Source: Hyphomicrobiales bacterium (lineage in GTDB: Bacteria; Pseudomonadota; Alphaproteobacteria; Rhizobiales; Rhizobiaceae). From it: 48,820 bases of DNA. Position 1 is the stretch's first letter; every line of letters begins with the position of its first letter. The notes under the pieces were generated by a model that did not search any database, was not told where the DNA came from, and saw only the letters and a list, made by a program, of their open reading frames with translations. Where the stretch lies: contig UBUL01000042.1 of assembly GCA_900468625.1 (NCBI GenBank), positions 1 through 48,820 on the forward strand, written 5' to 3'. This document shows, one piece after another, positions 7,845 to 16,606 of the stretch. The position numbers and the translations under genes are program-made.

Positions 7845-8486
7845 TCAGGCCTGAAGAATGTGCCTGCGCGTTAGTTCCATCAGGTGACCGGCATCACCTC
7901 TCTCTATCGCGTCAACCATCTGCTGGTGTTCGCGACCGGATTGCTCGATGCGGGCGCGCGTTCGCCACTGCGACACCGGTGCCGAAGACGTTCGCTGCCG
8001 AATTTCCGTGACCAGCTCCACGAGTTCCTGATTACCGGCGATCGCAAGCAACTCGCGGTGGAAGGCGAGGTTGGCTTCGTAAAGCTCAAGCATGGTGCCG
8101 TTCAGCACCAGATCGTCGAAGCGTAAAGCAAGAACTCGCAGCTTCGCGATATCTGCCGCGCTCGCGTTCGCAACGATACGGTCGCTGACGGCGACTTCAA
8201 GGATGACGCGAATGTCGCTGACCTCCTCAGCGCGGCGCCCATCCTGCTCGTGGACGTGATAGCCACGATTGGGAATATGCTCCACCAGCCGCTTCTGTAC
8301 CAGCCTGTCGAGAGCCCGTCGAACTTCGGGCCGCGTACAATTATATCGCCGTTCGAGATCGATCTGCTTCAGCCAGGTTCCGGGCGGAAGGCGGCCGGCA
8401 AGAATATCCTGGAGAATGAGTTCAGTCACGTCGGGCGTCTGCGGCTCTTGTATTTGCGCTGTCGCTTCGGCTTCCAGCAAATTCAT
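7845..8486 (-). CDS. GntR family transcriptional regulator (FadR-C domain type)
   Basis: 213 residues. The N-terminal winged helix (about 18-85) includes LILQDILAGRLPPGTWL, LERRYNCTRPEVRRALDRL and the wing HIPNRGYHV. The C-terminal all-helical FCD ligand-binding domain (about 95-210) has the spaced Arg, Asp and His residues typical of the family, for example NLAFHRELL and EHQQMVDAI. Such proteins are usually repressors released by small acids. It is divergent from the M20 hydrolase, and a perfect 16-base palindrome lies in the shared gap, so it most likely controls the M20/M28/ABC operon and itself. Confidence 0.9.
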   Translation of the reverse strand: MNLLEAEATAQIQEPQTPDVTELILQDILAGRLPPGTWLKQIDLERRYNCTRPEVRRALDRLVQKRLVEHIPNRGYHVHEQDGRRAEEVSDIRVILEVAVSDRIVANASAADIAKLRVLALRFDDLVLNGTMLELYEANLAFHRELLAIAGNQELVELVTEIRQRTSSAPVSQWRTRARIEQSGREHQQMVDAIERGDAGHLMELTRRHILQA

Positions 8487-8604
8487 GCAGTTCTCCCCAG
8501 CCTTCCGTTTCCGGCGACGACTATCATAGCTCTCCTTTGGCTCATAACGAGCACGATTATCGGTGCTGAAAAAATATTCATGCCCATCTCTTGCGCTGCT
8601 ATTT

Positions 8605-8632
8605 CAATTGGCGCATAAATTGGCGCCAATTT
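8605..8632. promoter_or_regulatory. Candidate GntR operator, perfect palindrome plus extra half-site
   Basis: AAATTGGCGCCAATTT at 8617-8632 is a perfect 16-base palindrome. An additional half-site CAATTGGCGC at 8605-8614 repeats one arm 13 bases upstream. It lies 33 bases before the M20 start and in the only gap shared with the GntR gene. Confidence 0.6.
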
Positions 8633-8664
8633 GATTACCATTTTATAAGGTGGGTTGTAAATCC

Positions 8665-10089
8665 ATGCAAAATTCCGATGCCGTCTGGGATATCGTCGAG
8701 AAAAAGCGCGCTGTGTTCTTCGAGCTGAGCGACCGGATCTGGGACATTCCGGAGACGAATTACCTGGAATACCAATCCGCAGAAGAGCATGCGCGCCTTC
8801 TCGAACATGAAGGTTTTCGCGTCGAGCGGGGCATTGCCGGCTTGCCGACGGCAGTCATGGGAGAAGCGGGCGAGGGCGGCCCGGTGATCGCGATCCTCGG
8901 GGAGTTCGATGCACTGCCGGGGCTGAGCCAGGAGGCTGGCATTGCCGAGGAGCGGCCGCTGGTCGACGGCGGCAACGGTCATGGCTGCGGTCATAATATG
9001 CTCGGTGCCGGATCGATGCTCGCTGCCGCTGCCGTCAAGGATTTCCTCGTGGAGAGCGGCCTGAAGGGCCGGGTGCGCTATTATGGATGTCCCGCCGAAG
9101 AAGGTGGCTCCTCGAAAGGCTTTATGGTCCGCGCCGGCGTTTTCGACGATGTTGATATCGCGATCTCGTGGCATCCGGCAGCCTTTGCGGGCGTCAACAA
9201 CCCCATCTCGCTCGCCTGCAACGAAATCAATTTCCATTTTTCAGGCCGCGCCTCGCATGCCTCCGCCACGCCTCATCTTGGCCGCAGCGCTCTCGATGCG
9301 GTGGAGTTGATGAATGTTGGCGTCAACTACATGCGCGAACATATGCCTTCAAGCGCTCGCATCCACTATGCCATCACCGATGCGGGTGGCGCGGCACCCA
9401 ACGTCGTGCAGGCGCGCGCCACAGTGCGCTACCTCGTACGAGCGAGAACCTTGCCGGAGCTTCTGTCCCTGGTTGCCCGTGTCAGGAAAGTTGCCGAAGG
9501 TGCGGCGCTGATGACCGAGACTACTGTTCGCAGCGAGATCATTAGCGGCGACGCCAATCTCGTCGGCAACACGCCGCTGGAAGAATGCATGTTCTCGCAT
9601 CTGCAGCGGCTCGGGCCTCCGCAGTTCGATGATGCGGACCGGGAAATAGCCCGCAAGTTCCAGCAGACCTTCAATGCTGAGGATATCGCAGCCTCCTATG
9701 GCCGTTTCGCGCTGAAATCGAGGAGAGATCAGCCGCTTTGCGAGGAGATTTTCCCGCTGAACGCTGGCGATGGCACGCTGGTCGGCTCCACCGATGTCGG
9801 AACCGTGAGTTGGGTGGTACCAACAGTGCAGATGCGCGGCGCGACCTACGCCATCGGTACGCCCGGCCATTCCTGGCAACTGGTCGCCCAAGGCAAGCTG
9901 CCGGCTGCTCACAAGGGAACCGAGCATGCTGCCAAGGTGATGGCCAGCACGGCAGCGGATCTCATCCGTAATCCCAAGTTGATCGAAGCCGCCAAGGCCG
10001 ATCACAAGGCGCGCCTTGAGGGAACGCCTTTCGTCAACCCGATCCCCGATGACGTCGAACCGCCGCTGCCGGAGAAGGCCCATGCCTGA
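8665..10089 (+). CDS. M20 family amidohydrolase/peptidase (AbgB-like)
   Basis: 474-residue zinc-dependent amidohydrolase of peptidase family M20, closest in layout and length to AbgB, which releases glutamate from p-aminobenzoyl-glutamate. Seen: EFDALPG (80-86), the metal motif NGHGCGHNM with His near 106 and 110, CPAEEGG (142-148) with the catalytic Glu pair, WHPAAF, and a late GHSWQL metal-ligand His. A dimerisation lid domain fits the middle region after FSGRASHAS. ATG 8665 is preferred over GTG 8650 because AAGGTGGG is correctly spaced. It overlaps the next gene by eight bases and leads an operon with a peptidase and an amino-acid/opine-type transporter, suggesting cleavage of an imported N-acyl or conjugated amino acid. 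The exact substrate is inference. Confidence 0.87.
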   Translation: MQNSDAVWDIVEKKRAVFFELSDRIWDIPETNYLEYQSAEEHARLLEHEGFRVERGIAGLPTAVMGEAGEGGPVIAILGEFDALPGLSQEAGIAEERPLVDGGNGHGCGHNMLGAGSMLAAAAVKDFLVESGLKGRVRYYGCPAEEGGSSKGFMVRAGVFDDVDIAISWHPAAFAGVNNPISLACNEINFHFSGRASHASATPHLGRSALDAVELMNVGVNYMREHMPSSARIHYAITDAGGAAPNVVQARATVRYLVRARTLPELLSLVARVRKVAEGAALMTETTVRSEIISGDANLVGNTPLEECMFSHLQRLGPPQFDDADREIARKFQQTFNAEDIAASYGRFALKSRRDQPLCEEIFPLNAGDGTLVGSTDVGTVSWVVPTVQMRGATYAIGTPGHSWQLVAQGKLPAAHKGTEHAAKVMASTAADLIRNPKLIEAAKADHKARLEGTPFVNPIPDDVEPPLPEKAHA

Positions 10090-11759
10090 CTTGGCCCTGC
10101 AGCCAGATCGTGAACAGCTAATGGCACACATCCGCGAGTTCGCCCGGCGGGTGAAATTATCCGGAACGCCGGAGGAACTGGAGAGCTTTCATTATCTTCA
10201 GGCGCAGATGGACAGCTATGGGTATCGCACACAGCTGCTGTCGCATGATGCTTTCATCAGCCTGCCCGGCGCGGCAAAGGTCGAGATCGAAGGCAAAGGT
10301 CTTGGTTGCATTACCCATTCGATGTCGGTTTCGAGCGGGGCAGGAGGTATAAGCGGCGACCTCGCCCATGTCGGCGAAGGGACAGAAGCCGATTTCGTCG
10401 GCAAGGACGTCGCCGGCAAAATCGTTCTGGTCGACGGTATTGCCACCGAGGAAGTCGCCGCACTTGCGAGCGCGGCCGGCGCCTGCGGCCAGATTCATGT
10501 GAGCCCGAACGAACATCTCTACGAAATGTGCGTGTCGCCGGTCTGGGGCAGCCCGTCGCAACATACGCGGGCCCAACTCCCGAAGACTGTCATCTGCACA
10601 ATTGCCAGAGAAGACGGCATGCGCCTACGCGAACGGCTCGCCCGGGGTGAAAAGGTGCACACAACTCTCACGGCAGAAGTCGACACCGGATGGCGCAAGA
10701 CGCCACTCCTGGTCGCCGAGTTTCAGCCGGCGGGTGAGGATGAGCCATTCGTGCTGTTTTCAGGCCAATCACGATACTTGGCATTTCGGTGTCATGGATA
10801 ATGGGGGCGCCAACGCGACGATGCTGGAGGCGGCACGCCTGCTTGCCCTTCAGACAAGGGATTGGCAGCGCGGTCTGCGCATCTGCTTCTGGTCCGGCCA
10901 TTCGCATGGACGCTACTCCGGTTCTGCCTGGTATGCCGACGAATATTTTGACGAGCTCGATCGCCGTTGCGTGGCGCATGTCAATGTCGACTCCACCGGC
11001 GGCGAGGGCGCGTCCATTCTTACCAATTCCGGCGTCATCGACGAGTTGAAGCCTTTGGCGGCGGACACAATCGAGCGGCTGACAGGACAAAAACATGCCG
11101 GCAGGCGCCATGGCAGAGCCGCAGATCAATCCTTCTGGGGTGTCGGCATCCCCTCGATGTTTGGTAGCCTCAGCCATCAGCCGCCTGGGCCTGTCAAGAT
11201 GCTGACGGCGCTCGGCTGGTGGTGGCATACACCGCACGACACGGAGGAACATATCGATCCTGACAATCTCCTCCGGGATACACAGATTGTGCTGGAGGTA
11301 CTTTGGCGCCTGCTGACCTCGCCGATCCTGCCATTGGACTACACTGTTTATGCGGAAGCCCTTGGCAAACAGGTTGCCCGGCTGCAAACGGAGCTTGCGG
11401 GCCGCATCGACATCTCGGTTCTTGCAAATGCCATCGATGAGTTGCGCGTCAACGCAAACGCCATAGTGAAGGCCAAGGACGCATCCGCCGCCAAGGTCGC
11501 TCGCATCAATGCCTCGCTCATGCGTGCCAGCCGCCATCTCGTGCCGCTGAACTATACGAGCGGCGAGCGCTTTCATCATGACCCCGCCCTTCCGCACCCG
11601 GCGTGGCCGTCGCTGGAAGGACTGCGAGCGCTGGCGGCACTACCCCCGGCTTCGCCAGAGACCGCTTTCTACGCCGTCCATGCCCGTCAGGTGAGAAATC
11701 GCCTCGCGCATGCGTTGAGCCAAGCCAATGCGGCATTGCGCGCGGCGCTGGAGGACTGA
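10082..11759 (+). pseudogene. M28-type zinc peptidase interrupted by a one-base frameshift
   Basis: The first frame (10082-10801) encodes an N-terminal part with a PA-like insert. The second frame resumes at about 10766 and carries HDTWHFGVMDNGGANAT, FWSGHSHGRYSGSAWY, HVNVDSTGG and WHTPHDTEEHID, the M28 metal-binding set. Where the family expects SGHHDTW the DNA reads GGCCAATCACGAT; removing one A at 10767/10768 restores GGC CAT CAC GAT and a 558-residue protein. The position normally holding the catalytic Glu-Glu pair reads Ser-His here, which may be a subfamily trait. It is coupled to the M20 gene by an eight-base overlap. It could be a real mutation or a sequencing error; both halves otherwise look intact. 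Confidence 0.8.
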
Positions 11760-11818
11760 CGCAGTCATATCTCAAACTAAACAAACGGCACTTCAAAGCC
11801 GAAACGAGGGAACTGAAA

Positions 11819-12673
11819 ATGAAGAATAGAAACCTGTTTGCTGCCGTGTTCGGCGCCATTGCCTTCCTGGCCCCGCTTGCGGCCGGCGCCAAGGACTGGA
11901 TGCACGTCAAGGTCGGTATCGAAGGCGCCTTTCCGCCCTGGAACCTCATGGATTCCAGCGGCAAACTAGCCGGATTCGACGTCGATCTCATCAATGATCT
12001 CTGCAGACGCGCCAAGCTCGATTGCGAACTGATTGCCGGCGAATGGAATGCGATGATCCCGAGCCTCAATGCCGGCAAGTTCGATCTGGTGATGACGCTT
12101 GGCATCAACGAGAAGCGCAAGCAGGTGGTCGATTTCACCGTGCCCTATGCGAGTGGCGTTGCGAGCTTCCTGCTCGTCAAGGATGGATCGGTTTCACCCT
12201 TGCCGATGACCGGCGAGCGCCTGAATCTGAACGACAAGGCGAAGGCCTACCCGGTGATGGCCGAAATCGGCAAGGCGCTCAAAGGGAAGACCGTCGGTGT
12301 GGTTCAGTCGACCAGCCAGGAGCAGTTGATCAACAGCTATTTCGGATCCGATGTCGCCGTGCGCGACTATAAGAGCTCCGGCGAACGCGATCTCGACCTG
12401 AAGGCAGGACGTATCGATGCCGCTTTCGACAGCGGCGTCTATGAGACCTCCGTCCTCGGCAAGCCGGGAAACGAGGACCTGATGATGTCGGGTCCGCTGG
12501 TCAAGGGCGCGATGCTGGCAACCGAAGTCGCACTCGGCACGCGCAAGGGCGAAACCGATCTGAAGGCCAAATTCGATGATGCCATCAAGCAGGCCGCCAA
12601 GGATGGCACGATCAAACAGCTCTCGGAAAAATGGAGCAAGATCGACCTTACGCCGACGTTCGACGCCAATTGA
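11819..12673 (+). CDS. Amino acid/opine ABC transporter substrate-binding protein
   Basis: 284-residue periplasmic family 3 solute-binding protein. Signal peptide residues 1-23 end at LAAGA. The mature N-terminus VKVGIEGAFPPWNLM and GFDVDLINDLCRR are typical of the lysine/arginine/ornithine and octopine/nopaline binding group, as is the later DLDLKAGRIDAAF lobe motif. ATG 11819 has GAGGG eight bases upstream. It precedes the two permeases and ATPase, and a second binding protein of the same family closes the operon, so the transporter may accept more than one ligand. The upstream amidohydrolases suggest an amino-acid conjugate or its product as cargo. Confidence 0.9.
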   Translation: MKNRNLFAAVFGAIAFLAPLAAGAKDWMHVKVGIEGAFPPWNLMDSSGKLAGFDVDLINDLCRRAKLDCELIAGEWNAMIPSLNAGKFDLVMTLGINEKRKQVVDFTVPYASGVASFLLVKDGSVSPLPMTGERLNLNDKAKAYPVMAEIGKALKGKTVGVVQSTSQEQLINSYFGSDVAVRDYKSSGERDLDLKAGRIDAAFDSGVYETSVLGKPGNEDLMMSGPLVKGAMLATEVALGTRKGETDLKAKFDDAIKQAAKDGTIKQLSEKWSKIDLTPTFDAN

Positions 12674-12754
12674 ACGCCCTCGCGAGACATCGTACCTAGC
12701 TGAGGCTTAGACAATGATACAATTTGCCAGAATCTGCTCCACCCGGGCAGCATC

Positions 12755-13474
12755 ATGAACCAGCCAGGCATATTCGAACTTGCTGGCTTCGGCCCGGACG
12801 GCTGGGGGCATGCCCTTCTCGCCGGGGCATGGATGACGATCCTGGTCGCGATTGCCGGCTATGCTGTCGGCGCCTTTATCGGCACCTTCGGTGCCTGGGC
12901 GAAGATCGCCGGCAATCGCTTTGCGCTCACGGTGGCCGATGCCTACACGACCGTATTGCGCGGCATCCCCGATCTGCTGGTCATCTATCTCTTCTATTTC
13001 GGCGGCAGCGCCGTGGTCACGGCGATTGGCAAGCTTTTCGGGGCGGAAGGCTTTCTTGGCTTTCCCGGATTTCTTGCCGGCTCGCTTGCCGTGGGCGTCA
13101 CCTCGGGTGCCCAGTTCACGGAGGTGCTGCGGGGTGGGTTCAAGGCGGTGCATCCCGGTGAAATCGAGGCGGCTATTGCCTGCGGCATGTCGCGCGGTTT
13201 GCGCCTGCGCCGCATCATTGCGCCGCTTACGCTGCGGCATGCGCTTCCAGGCCTCGGCAATGTCTGGCAGGTGGTCCTGAAGGAGTCGGCACTGGTATCG
13301 ATCACCGGCGTTGCCGAACTCTTGCGTCAGGCCCAGGTCGGTGCCGGCTCGACCGGGCTTCCGTTCGATTTCTATCTGATGGCCGGCGCGATCTATCTGA
13401 TGATCTCGACCCTTTCGAGCCTCATACTTCAACAGGCTGAGCGGCGGTTGTCGCGCGGCGTGAGGAGGCGTTGA
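12755..13474 (+). CDS. Amino acid ABC transporter permease (HisQ type)
   Basis: 239-residue inner-membrane permease with about five hydrophobic segments, including WMTILVAIAGYAVGAFIG and DLLVIYLFYFGG. It carries the conserved cytoplasmic EAA-type loop EIEAAIACGMSRGLRLRRI, which docks on the ATPase. The stop overlaps the start of the second permease by one base (TGATG), and GAGGAG inside its 3' end serves as that gene's ribosome-binding site. It is a typical HisQ/OccQ-like partner of the following HisM-like protein. Confidence 0.92.
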   Translation: MNQPGIFELAGFGPDGWGHALLAGAWMTILVAIAGYAVGAFIGTFGAWAKIAGNRFALTVADAYTTVLRGIPDLLVIYLFYFGGSAVVTAIGKLFGAEGFLGFPGFLAGSLAVGVTSGAQFTEVLRGGFKAVHPGEIEAAIACGMSRGLRLRRIIAPLTLRHALPGLGNVWQVVLKESALVSITGVAELLRQAQVGAGSTGLPFDFYLMAGAIYLMISTLSSLILQQAERRLSRGVRRR

Positions 13475-14211
13475 TGGATTGGCAGTTTCTCGGAGAAATA
13501 TTCCTGAGCCTGATCGCCGCGATCCCCCTGACGATCGAGCTTGCCGTAACGTCGATCTGCCTCGGCGCTATCCTGGCGCTGCTGCTGGCGCTTGCCCGGC
13601 TTTCCGGCATGGCCGTGCTGAATTGGTTCGCGCGGCTCTATGTCTTTGTCTTACGCGGTACACCTCTGTTGGTGCAGATATTCCTCATCTATTACGGCCT
13701 CGGCCAGTTTCCAGCCATACGGCACAGTATCGTCTGGCCGTTCCTGCGTGATCCCTACTGGTGCGCGGTTCTGGCGCTGACCTTGAATACCGCGGCCTAC
13801 GCCAGCGAAATCATTCGCGGCGGCCTGCTTTCGGTACCGCACGGTCAGATCGAAGCTGCCCGCGCTTGCGGCATGCACCGCTTTCTGATGTTTCGCCGCA
13901 TCGTGCTGCCGCTGGCGATCCGTCAGGCCTTGCCAGGCTATGGCAACGAAATGATCTCAATGGTCAAGGCGACGTCGCTTGCCTCGATCATCACGCTGAT
14001 GGAGGTGACGGGGGTCGCCGCCAAGATCATTTCGGAGACCTACCGGGCAATCGAAGTTTTCGTGGTCTCGGGGGCGATCTATCTTTTGATCAATTTCATG
14101 CTGACGCGTCTCATCCAGCTTGCCGAATACAGGCTGAGTCCGCATCTGCGCCCCCCTCCCTCCAGTCCCCGCTCCACCACCGAGGCAGTTGCCGCAGGAA
14201 ATCCGCAATGA
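13474..14211 (+). CDS. Amino acid ABC transporter permease (HisM type)
   Basis: 245-residue permease with N-terminal membrane segment FLSLIAAIPLTIELAVTSI, the FVLRGTPLLVQIFLIYYG signature of HisM/OccM proteins and the EAA loop QIEAARACGMHRFLMFRRI. It forms the heterodimeric membrane channel with the preceding permease. ATG 13474 is chosen (TTG 13471 is in frame but lies in the previous stop). It ends with ATGA shared with the ATPase gene, so the three core genes are translationally coupled. Confidence 0.92.
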   Translation: MDWQFLGEIFLSLIAAIPLTIELAVTSICLGAILALLLALARLSGMAVLNWFARLYVFVLRGTPLLVQIFLIYYGLGQFPAIRHSIVWPFLRDPYWCAVLALTLNTAAYASEIIRGGLLSVPHGQIEAARACGMHRFLMFRRIVLPLAIRQALPGYGNEMISMVKATSLASIITLMEVTGVAAKIISETYRAIEVFVVSGAIYLLINFMLTRLIQLAEYRLSPHLRPPPSSPRSTTEAVAAGNPQ

Positions 14212-14975
14212 TGGTCATACCGGTCGCCCTTCGCGTGCGTGACGTGCACAAGAGCTTCGGGCCTGTTGAAGTTTTGAAAGGCATTTCACTCGATGCTCTG
14301 GAAGGAGACGTCGTCTCCATTCTCGGCTCTTCCGGTTCGGGCAAATCCACCTTCCTGCGCTGCATCAATCTTCTGGAGACACCCGATTCCGGCGAAGTGA
14401 CGGTGGCCGGCGAAACGATTCGTATGCAGCGAAATGCCCGCGGCGCGCACCGTGCGGCGGATGGAAAGCAGGTCGACCGGATTCGGTCGCAGCTCGGAAT
14501 GGTGTTCCAGAGCTTCAATCTCTGGTCTCACAAAACGATCCTCGAAAACGTCATCGAGGCGCCGATCCATGTTCAGCGCCGTCCGCGCGCAGAAGCAGTC
14601 GAGGAAGCGGAAGCTCTATTGGCCAAGGTCGGCATCGCGGACAAGCGCAACTTCTATCCGGCGCATCTGTCGGGCGGCCAGCAGCAGCGTGCTGCCATTG
14701 CGCGCGCGCTCGCCATGCGCCCGAAGGTGATGCTGTTCGACGAACCGACCTCGGCTCTCGATCCGGAACTGGTCGGTGAAGTGCTACGCGTCATGCGGGC
14801 TTTGGCTGAGGAGGGGCGCACGATGCTCGTCGTCACGCATGAGATGGGCTTTGCGCGTGATGTCTCCAGCCGCGTCATCTTCCTGCACAGGGGCGTCGTC
14901 GAGGAAGACGGCAAGCCCCAGGACGTCTTTTCGAACTCGCAATCGCAGCGCTTCCGCCAGTTCATCAACCAATAA
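14208..14975 (+). CDS. Amino acid ABC transporter ATP-binding protein
   Basis: 255-residue HisP/OccP-like ATPase. Walker A is GSSGSGKST, the Q-loop region is GMVFQSFNLW, the ABC signature is LSGGQQQRAAIARALA, Walker B is VMLFDEPTSALDP and the switch histidine is in VVTHEMGF. It powers import by the two upstream permeases. The start overlaps the permease stop by four bases. The sequence is intact and of normal length. Confidence 0.95.
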   Translation: MMVIPVALRVRDVHKSFGPVEVLKGISLDALEGDVVSILGSSGSGKSTFLRCINLLETPDSGEVTVAGETIRMQRNARGAHRAADGKQVDRIRSQLGMVFQSFNLWSHKTILENVIEAPIHVQRRPRAEAVEEAEALLAKVGIADKRNFYPAHLSGGQQQRAAIARALAMRPKVMLFDEPTSALDPELVGEVLRVMRALAEEGRTMLVVTHEMGFARDVSSRVIFLHRGVVEEDGKPQDVFSNSQSQRFRQFINQ

Positions 14976-15009
14976 CGTATCGCGCTCAATCAAGAATGGG
15001 AACTCGAGC

Positions 15010-15867
15010 ATGAAATACCTGGCTGCAATTCTGACGGCGTTCATGATGATCGCCACCTTGGCCGTTTCGACCGCTGTACGTGCTGAGGAGAAGAAGTGGA
15101 CACATGTGACGATTGCGACCGAGGGCGCGTTTCGTCCATGGAACTTTACCAAGGCCGATGGCAGCCTCGACGGCTATGAAATCGAGCTGATCAAATATTT
15201 CTGTGCTCACATGAAGGTCGAATGCACGACCGTGATCCAGCCCTTTGATGGCATGATCCCGGCGCTGAATGCTGGCAAATTCGATGCGATCATTTCCGGC
15301 ATGTCGGCGACCGCCAAGCGTGAAGAAGTCATTGCCTTCAGCGATTCCTACGGTACGACCGGGCAGACTTTTGCGACATTGAAAGACTCCCCGCTTGCCA
15401 ATCTGCCTTTGAAGGGCGAAGTCTTTTCGCTCGCAACGGACGAAGCCGGCGCCGCCAAGGCGGTGAAGGAGCTTGAACCCTCGCTCAAGGGCAAGACGAT
15501 CGGCGTGCAGGCCGCATCGATCGCCGCGACCTTCCTCGACAAATATTTGAAGGGCTTTGCCGAGATCCGCGAATACAAGACGACTGAACAGCATGATCTC
15601 GATCTCAAGGCAGGCCGCGTCGATCTCATCATGGCATCCATGGCCTATCTTTCGACAGCTGCGGCAAAGCCGGGCAACGAGGATATGATTGTCGCTGGCC
15701 CGCGTTTCCAGGGGGGCATGCTCGGTCGCGGCAGCTCCGTCGGTTTGCGCAAGGACGATACAGAACTGAAAGCCATGTTCAACGATGCGATCGCCGTAGC
15801 AAAGGCCGACGGCACGATCGCCAGACTATCGCAGAAGTGGTTCGGTTTTGACGTGACGCCGAAGTGA
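15010..15867 (+). CDS. Second amino acid/opine substrate-binding protein of the same operon
   Basis: 285-residue family 3 binding protein. The signal peptide ends near VSTAVRA, followed by VTIATEGAFRPWNF, GYEIELIKYFCAHMKVEC and DLDLKAGRVDLIM, very like OccT/NocT and lysine/arginine/ornithine binding proteins. It lies 34 bases after the ATPase and is probably in the same transcript. It resembles the first binding protein of the operon but clearly diverges (for example RPWN against PPWN in the ligand-binding loop), so duplication with altered specificity is likely. No terminator is obvious before the IS remnant downstream. Confidence 0.9.
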   Translation: MKYLAAILTAFMMIATLAVSTAVRAEEKKWTHVTIATEGAFRPWNFTKADGSLDGYEIELIKYFCAHMKVECTTVIQPFDGMIPALNAGKFDAIISGMSATAKREEVIAFSDSYGTTGQTFATLKDSPLANLPLKGEVFSLATDEAGAAKAVKELEPSLKGKTIGVQAASIAATFLDKYLKGFAEIREYKTTEQHDLDLKAGRVDLIMASMAYLSTAAAKPGNEDMIVAGPRFQGGMLGRGSSVGLRKDDTELKAMFNDAIAVAKADGTIARLSQKWFGFDVTPK

Positions 15868-15949
15868 ACCTCGTTAAGATCCCCGATCTCGCGCAGGATT
15901 GCAGCTTCATCGAAGTGGAGCGCATCTTGTGAGGCGATTCTGGCTGATC

Positions 15950-16210
15950 GAGGTCCTGCAGGTCAAATACCTCAACAACATGATTGAGCAGGACCATCGT
16001 TTCATAAGGAGACTGACCCGGCCGATGGGATTCAAATCCTTTCAGTCGGCATCAGCTACACTGGATGGCATCGAAATGGCCCACATGATCCGAAAACAAC
16101 AATTTCCAGCGAATGGCCGAGCGGCTTTTCAACAATTCGCTGCGCTTGCTGCTTAACTGCGCCCAGCAATAGCCGTCTCTGTGGCCTTCCCAAAATTTTG
16201 CGACAGAACC
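15950..16210 (+). mobile_element. IS6-family insertion sequence remnant (3' end of transposase and right terminal repeat)
   Basis: Codons from about 15950 to the stop at 16156 encode VKYLNNMIEQDHRFIRRLT, then RPMGFKSFQSA and HMIRKQQF, the C-terminal end of an IS6/IS26-family DDE transposase including its final Glu region (EQDHR). Forty bases after the stop, TTTGCGACAGAACC at 16197-16210 matches the typical IS6-family terminal inverted repeat read outward. The left part of the element is missing. It ends about 400 bases before the biotin-carrier operon and may mark the edge of an acquired or rearranged block. Confidence 0.75.
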
Positions 16211-16606
16211 CAACCAGGTCTTCCATCGTGAAACTTATCAATTTGGGTCACTTGATCGCCGGCGCAAGGTTTCCACTCTCCTTGTGTAAATGCTAGCGCC
16301 TTGTCACTACGTCGGCCATAAGTTTGTTTGTGGCTTGGCGATGTCCTCGCCATCCTAGAAATCATGTCGCAACAATAGTTTACATCAATCACGGGGCTTT
16401 GATTCGGCTGTATGTAAACCGACAGTTTGTGTCGGACAGGTTGTCATAGAATGACTTGCCGGTCGGCTTTAACACCGGTTGGATGCCGGCGTCATTAAAA
16501 GTTCTTCTGACCCCATAGGGGTAGTGATCGTGTACGGAGGAAGTCAGCCAAACGCAGTCATCATTAAACAGATTGCGAAAGGTATTCCGAAATACCGGGT
16601 TCTCGC
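16211..16606 (+). promoter_or_regulatory. Leader region of the biotin/Pxp operon with several dyads
   Basis: 396 bases without a supported gene. Perfect dyads: CCGACA/TGTCGG around five bases at 16419-16435, ACCCC/GGGGT around three at 16510-16522, and GGTATT/AATACC around four at 16581-16596, the last only ten bases before the ATG. No strong ribosome-binding sequence precedes that ATG. The last dyad could be an operator or a translation-controlling hairpin. Confidence 0.4.

Noticed and set aside
13761..14210. N-terminal extension of the first ABC ATPase into the permease gene
   Set aside because: The ATPase family start coincides with ATG 14208; the upstream codons are the permease gene read in another frame.
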